Part shown: positions 63,401-64,000 of the stretch, piece after piece
How the letters are laid out: each line of letters starts with the position of its first letter
Numbering within the stretch: position 1 is the first letter of the stretch
Assembly (NCBI GenBank): GCA_900239685.1
Contig: OENT01000081.1
Location: 1-64,000, forward strand
Direction of reading: 5' to 3'
DNA: 64,000 bases
DNA from: Rotaria macrura
Lineage: Eukaryota; Rotifera; Eurotatoria; Philodinida; Philodinidae
Program-made: the position numbers and the translations under genes
The notes under the pieces: generated by a model
What the model saw: the letters and a program-made list of their open reading frames with translations, nothing else
The model's database searches: none
Told to the model about the DNA's origin: nothing

Positions 63401-64000
63401 AAGGAATTAATTCATGTTTATACTTGATTTTTTTATACATCATCCGTGACTTGTAATAGAAATCTTGTTTATTCATAAGTCGATGTATATAATCTGATTG
63501 TGAATTAATTTTTTCATTTTCACACTTACTTTTTGATCGAGACTCTTACTCACATTGATTCAGTTCGAACGTAAACGATATACTAATGTAATCTCGATCA
63601 GAGAACAATTATGAACTAACTAGTGTAGAATAATCTTCAAAGAATAGTTCAACATGTGAATATCAAGATACTATCGATACATAACCACAGCAAGAGTTTT
63701 TCAATACTCAAGAAAAGTATTGTATCTGATGTTTTGCATTTGAGTATGGTTCACCACCAACGATATTTACTAGTTGAATATTTCTGTTAAAGTTTTTCGT
63801 ATTAAATTAGATTAGATAATTGTAAGTCTTAACAATCTGATCAAGTAAATAATTATTTTTTTATGTTTTGGATATCATAACGGAAAAAGCTATTGATCGT
63901 TGACAATTCATTGAAGCATCTCCTCAAATTGAATTATACAAGTAAACTTACATTCTCACTGTAGGTCTTTGTTTGCCGATTAAGACGAATATCGAAGGAA
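60405..64000 (-). CDS. VPS26C: Vacuolar protein sorting-associated protein 26C (DSCR3), 5' end cut by window edge
   Basis: Nine exons are visible on the minus strand (63952-64000 partial, 63153-63296, 62946-63095, 62713-62880, 60938-61018, 60789-60885, 60602-60727, 60481-60534, 60405-60433), in phase, about 299 residues; human VPS26C has 297, so only the first few are missing. It matches in order: DIRLNRQTKTYSEN, GKSVGVFEAFYNS, LYETYHGVFVNIQYFLR, VDVKRTFLSKDMSK, RVETCGCAEGF, TEIQNIQIGDGN, FPRTFTCPTL and ISENFPLRLTRY at the C-terminus. The arrestin-like fold is typical of VPS26 proteins. VPS26C is a subunit of retriever, which with the CCC complex recycles cargo from endosomes. Intron 61019-62712 (1694 bp) encloses another gene on the opposite strand. 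Confidence 0.95.
61127..62695 (+). CDS. Secreted polar, Asn/Lys-rich orphan protein nested antisense within a VPS26C intron
   Basis: Three exons, 61127-61835, 62291-62382 and 62474-62695, with GTAAGT and GTGTGT donors and TTTAG and GTAG acceptors, join in phase to 340 aa. The first exon alone is a 236-codon open frame, unusual in this AT-rich DNA. An N-terminal signal peptide (FIILYAFIVFVSSVNN) is followed by a basic, His/Ser-rich part with several dibasic sites (KK, RLRR, RKK) and then a strongly Asn/Asp/Lys-rich C-terminal half. No domain or cysteine framework is seen, and it could be a propeptide or structural secretion. The stop codon lies 18 bp before the VPS26C exon at 62713, so its 3' UTR must overlap VPS26C exon sequence in antisense. 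Confidence 0.6.

Noticed and set aside
1..64000. CRISPR arrays, bacterial operons, rRNA genes
   Set aside because: The window is eukaryotic, with introns in almost every gene; no regularly spaced short repeats or rRNA sequence were seen.

Overview
This is eukaryotic, almost certainly animal, nuclear DNA. It is strongly AT-rich, genes are cut by many short introns (mostly 50-70 bp, GTAAGT...TTTAG/CAG), and the products are metazoan families: tetraspanin, Ig-domain receptor, kringle, receptor-type tyrosine phosphatase domains, PDPR, eEFSec and VPS26C. Compact genes, tiny introns and splice-acceptor-like AGs placed just upstream of many start codons fit a bdelloid rotifer or a similar small-genome protostome. 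That taxonomic call is inference. Two single N positions (19759 and 34962) show this is a draft assembly.

Layout. 0-18 kb is gene-poor and holds cell-surface or secreted proteins: the last exon of an Ig-domain gene (405-739), a tetraspanin (7507-8808), a two-Ig single-pass receptor (11790-13307) and a small secreted kringle protein (16338-17029, minus). 17-38 kb is dense with housekeeping genes: GOSR1 (Golgi SNARE), a small unknown ORF followed closely by LYRM4/ISD11, a DPP7-like S28 serine peptidase, PDPR with a COX8-like gene just upstream, PRPF38B, and the selenocysteine elongation factor eEFSec. 38-46.7 kb is nearly gene-free and carries inverted-repeat elements, including a 914-bp TA-flanked non-autonomous DNA transposon (44665-45578), plus one well-formed CCAAT/TATA promoter driving little obvious coding sequence. 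46.7-64 kb holds MTO1, a serine beta-lactamase-like protein, a DHHC palmitoyltransferase gene that runs on into two tyrosine-phosphatase domains, a small secreted cysteine peptide, and VPS26C (minus, cut by the right window edge). A secreted-protein gene lies on the opposite strand inside a VPS26C intron.

Most interesting: the 52807-56847 gene model (17 exons, 877 aa, all phases consistent) joins an intact ZDHHC9/14/18-type DHHC enzyme to two degenerate PTP domains, an architecture I do not recognise. Two short introns at the junction each contain an in-frame stop, so splicing could switch between a DHHC-only and a fused protein. Second, several same-strand neighbours look like operon pairs with an acceptor AG just upstream of the second ATG (20714 ORF/LYRM4, PRPF38B/eEFSec, COX8-like/PDPR). 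Spliced-leader trans-splicing, which is known from bdelloid rotifers, would explain this. Third is the antisense gene nested in VPS26C.

Functionally, five nuclear genes act in mitochondria (LYRM4 in Fe-S assembly, PDPR in pyruvate dehydrogenase control, COX8-like in complex IV, MTO1 in tRNA wobble modification, and perhaps the small ORF at 20714). Others serve membrane traffic (GOSR1, VPS26C) and RNA or translation (PRPF38B, eEFSec). Exon boundaries were deduced by eye from reading frame, GT/AG sites and remembered family sequences. No search or alignment program was run.
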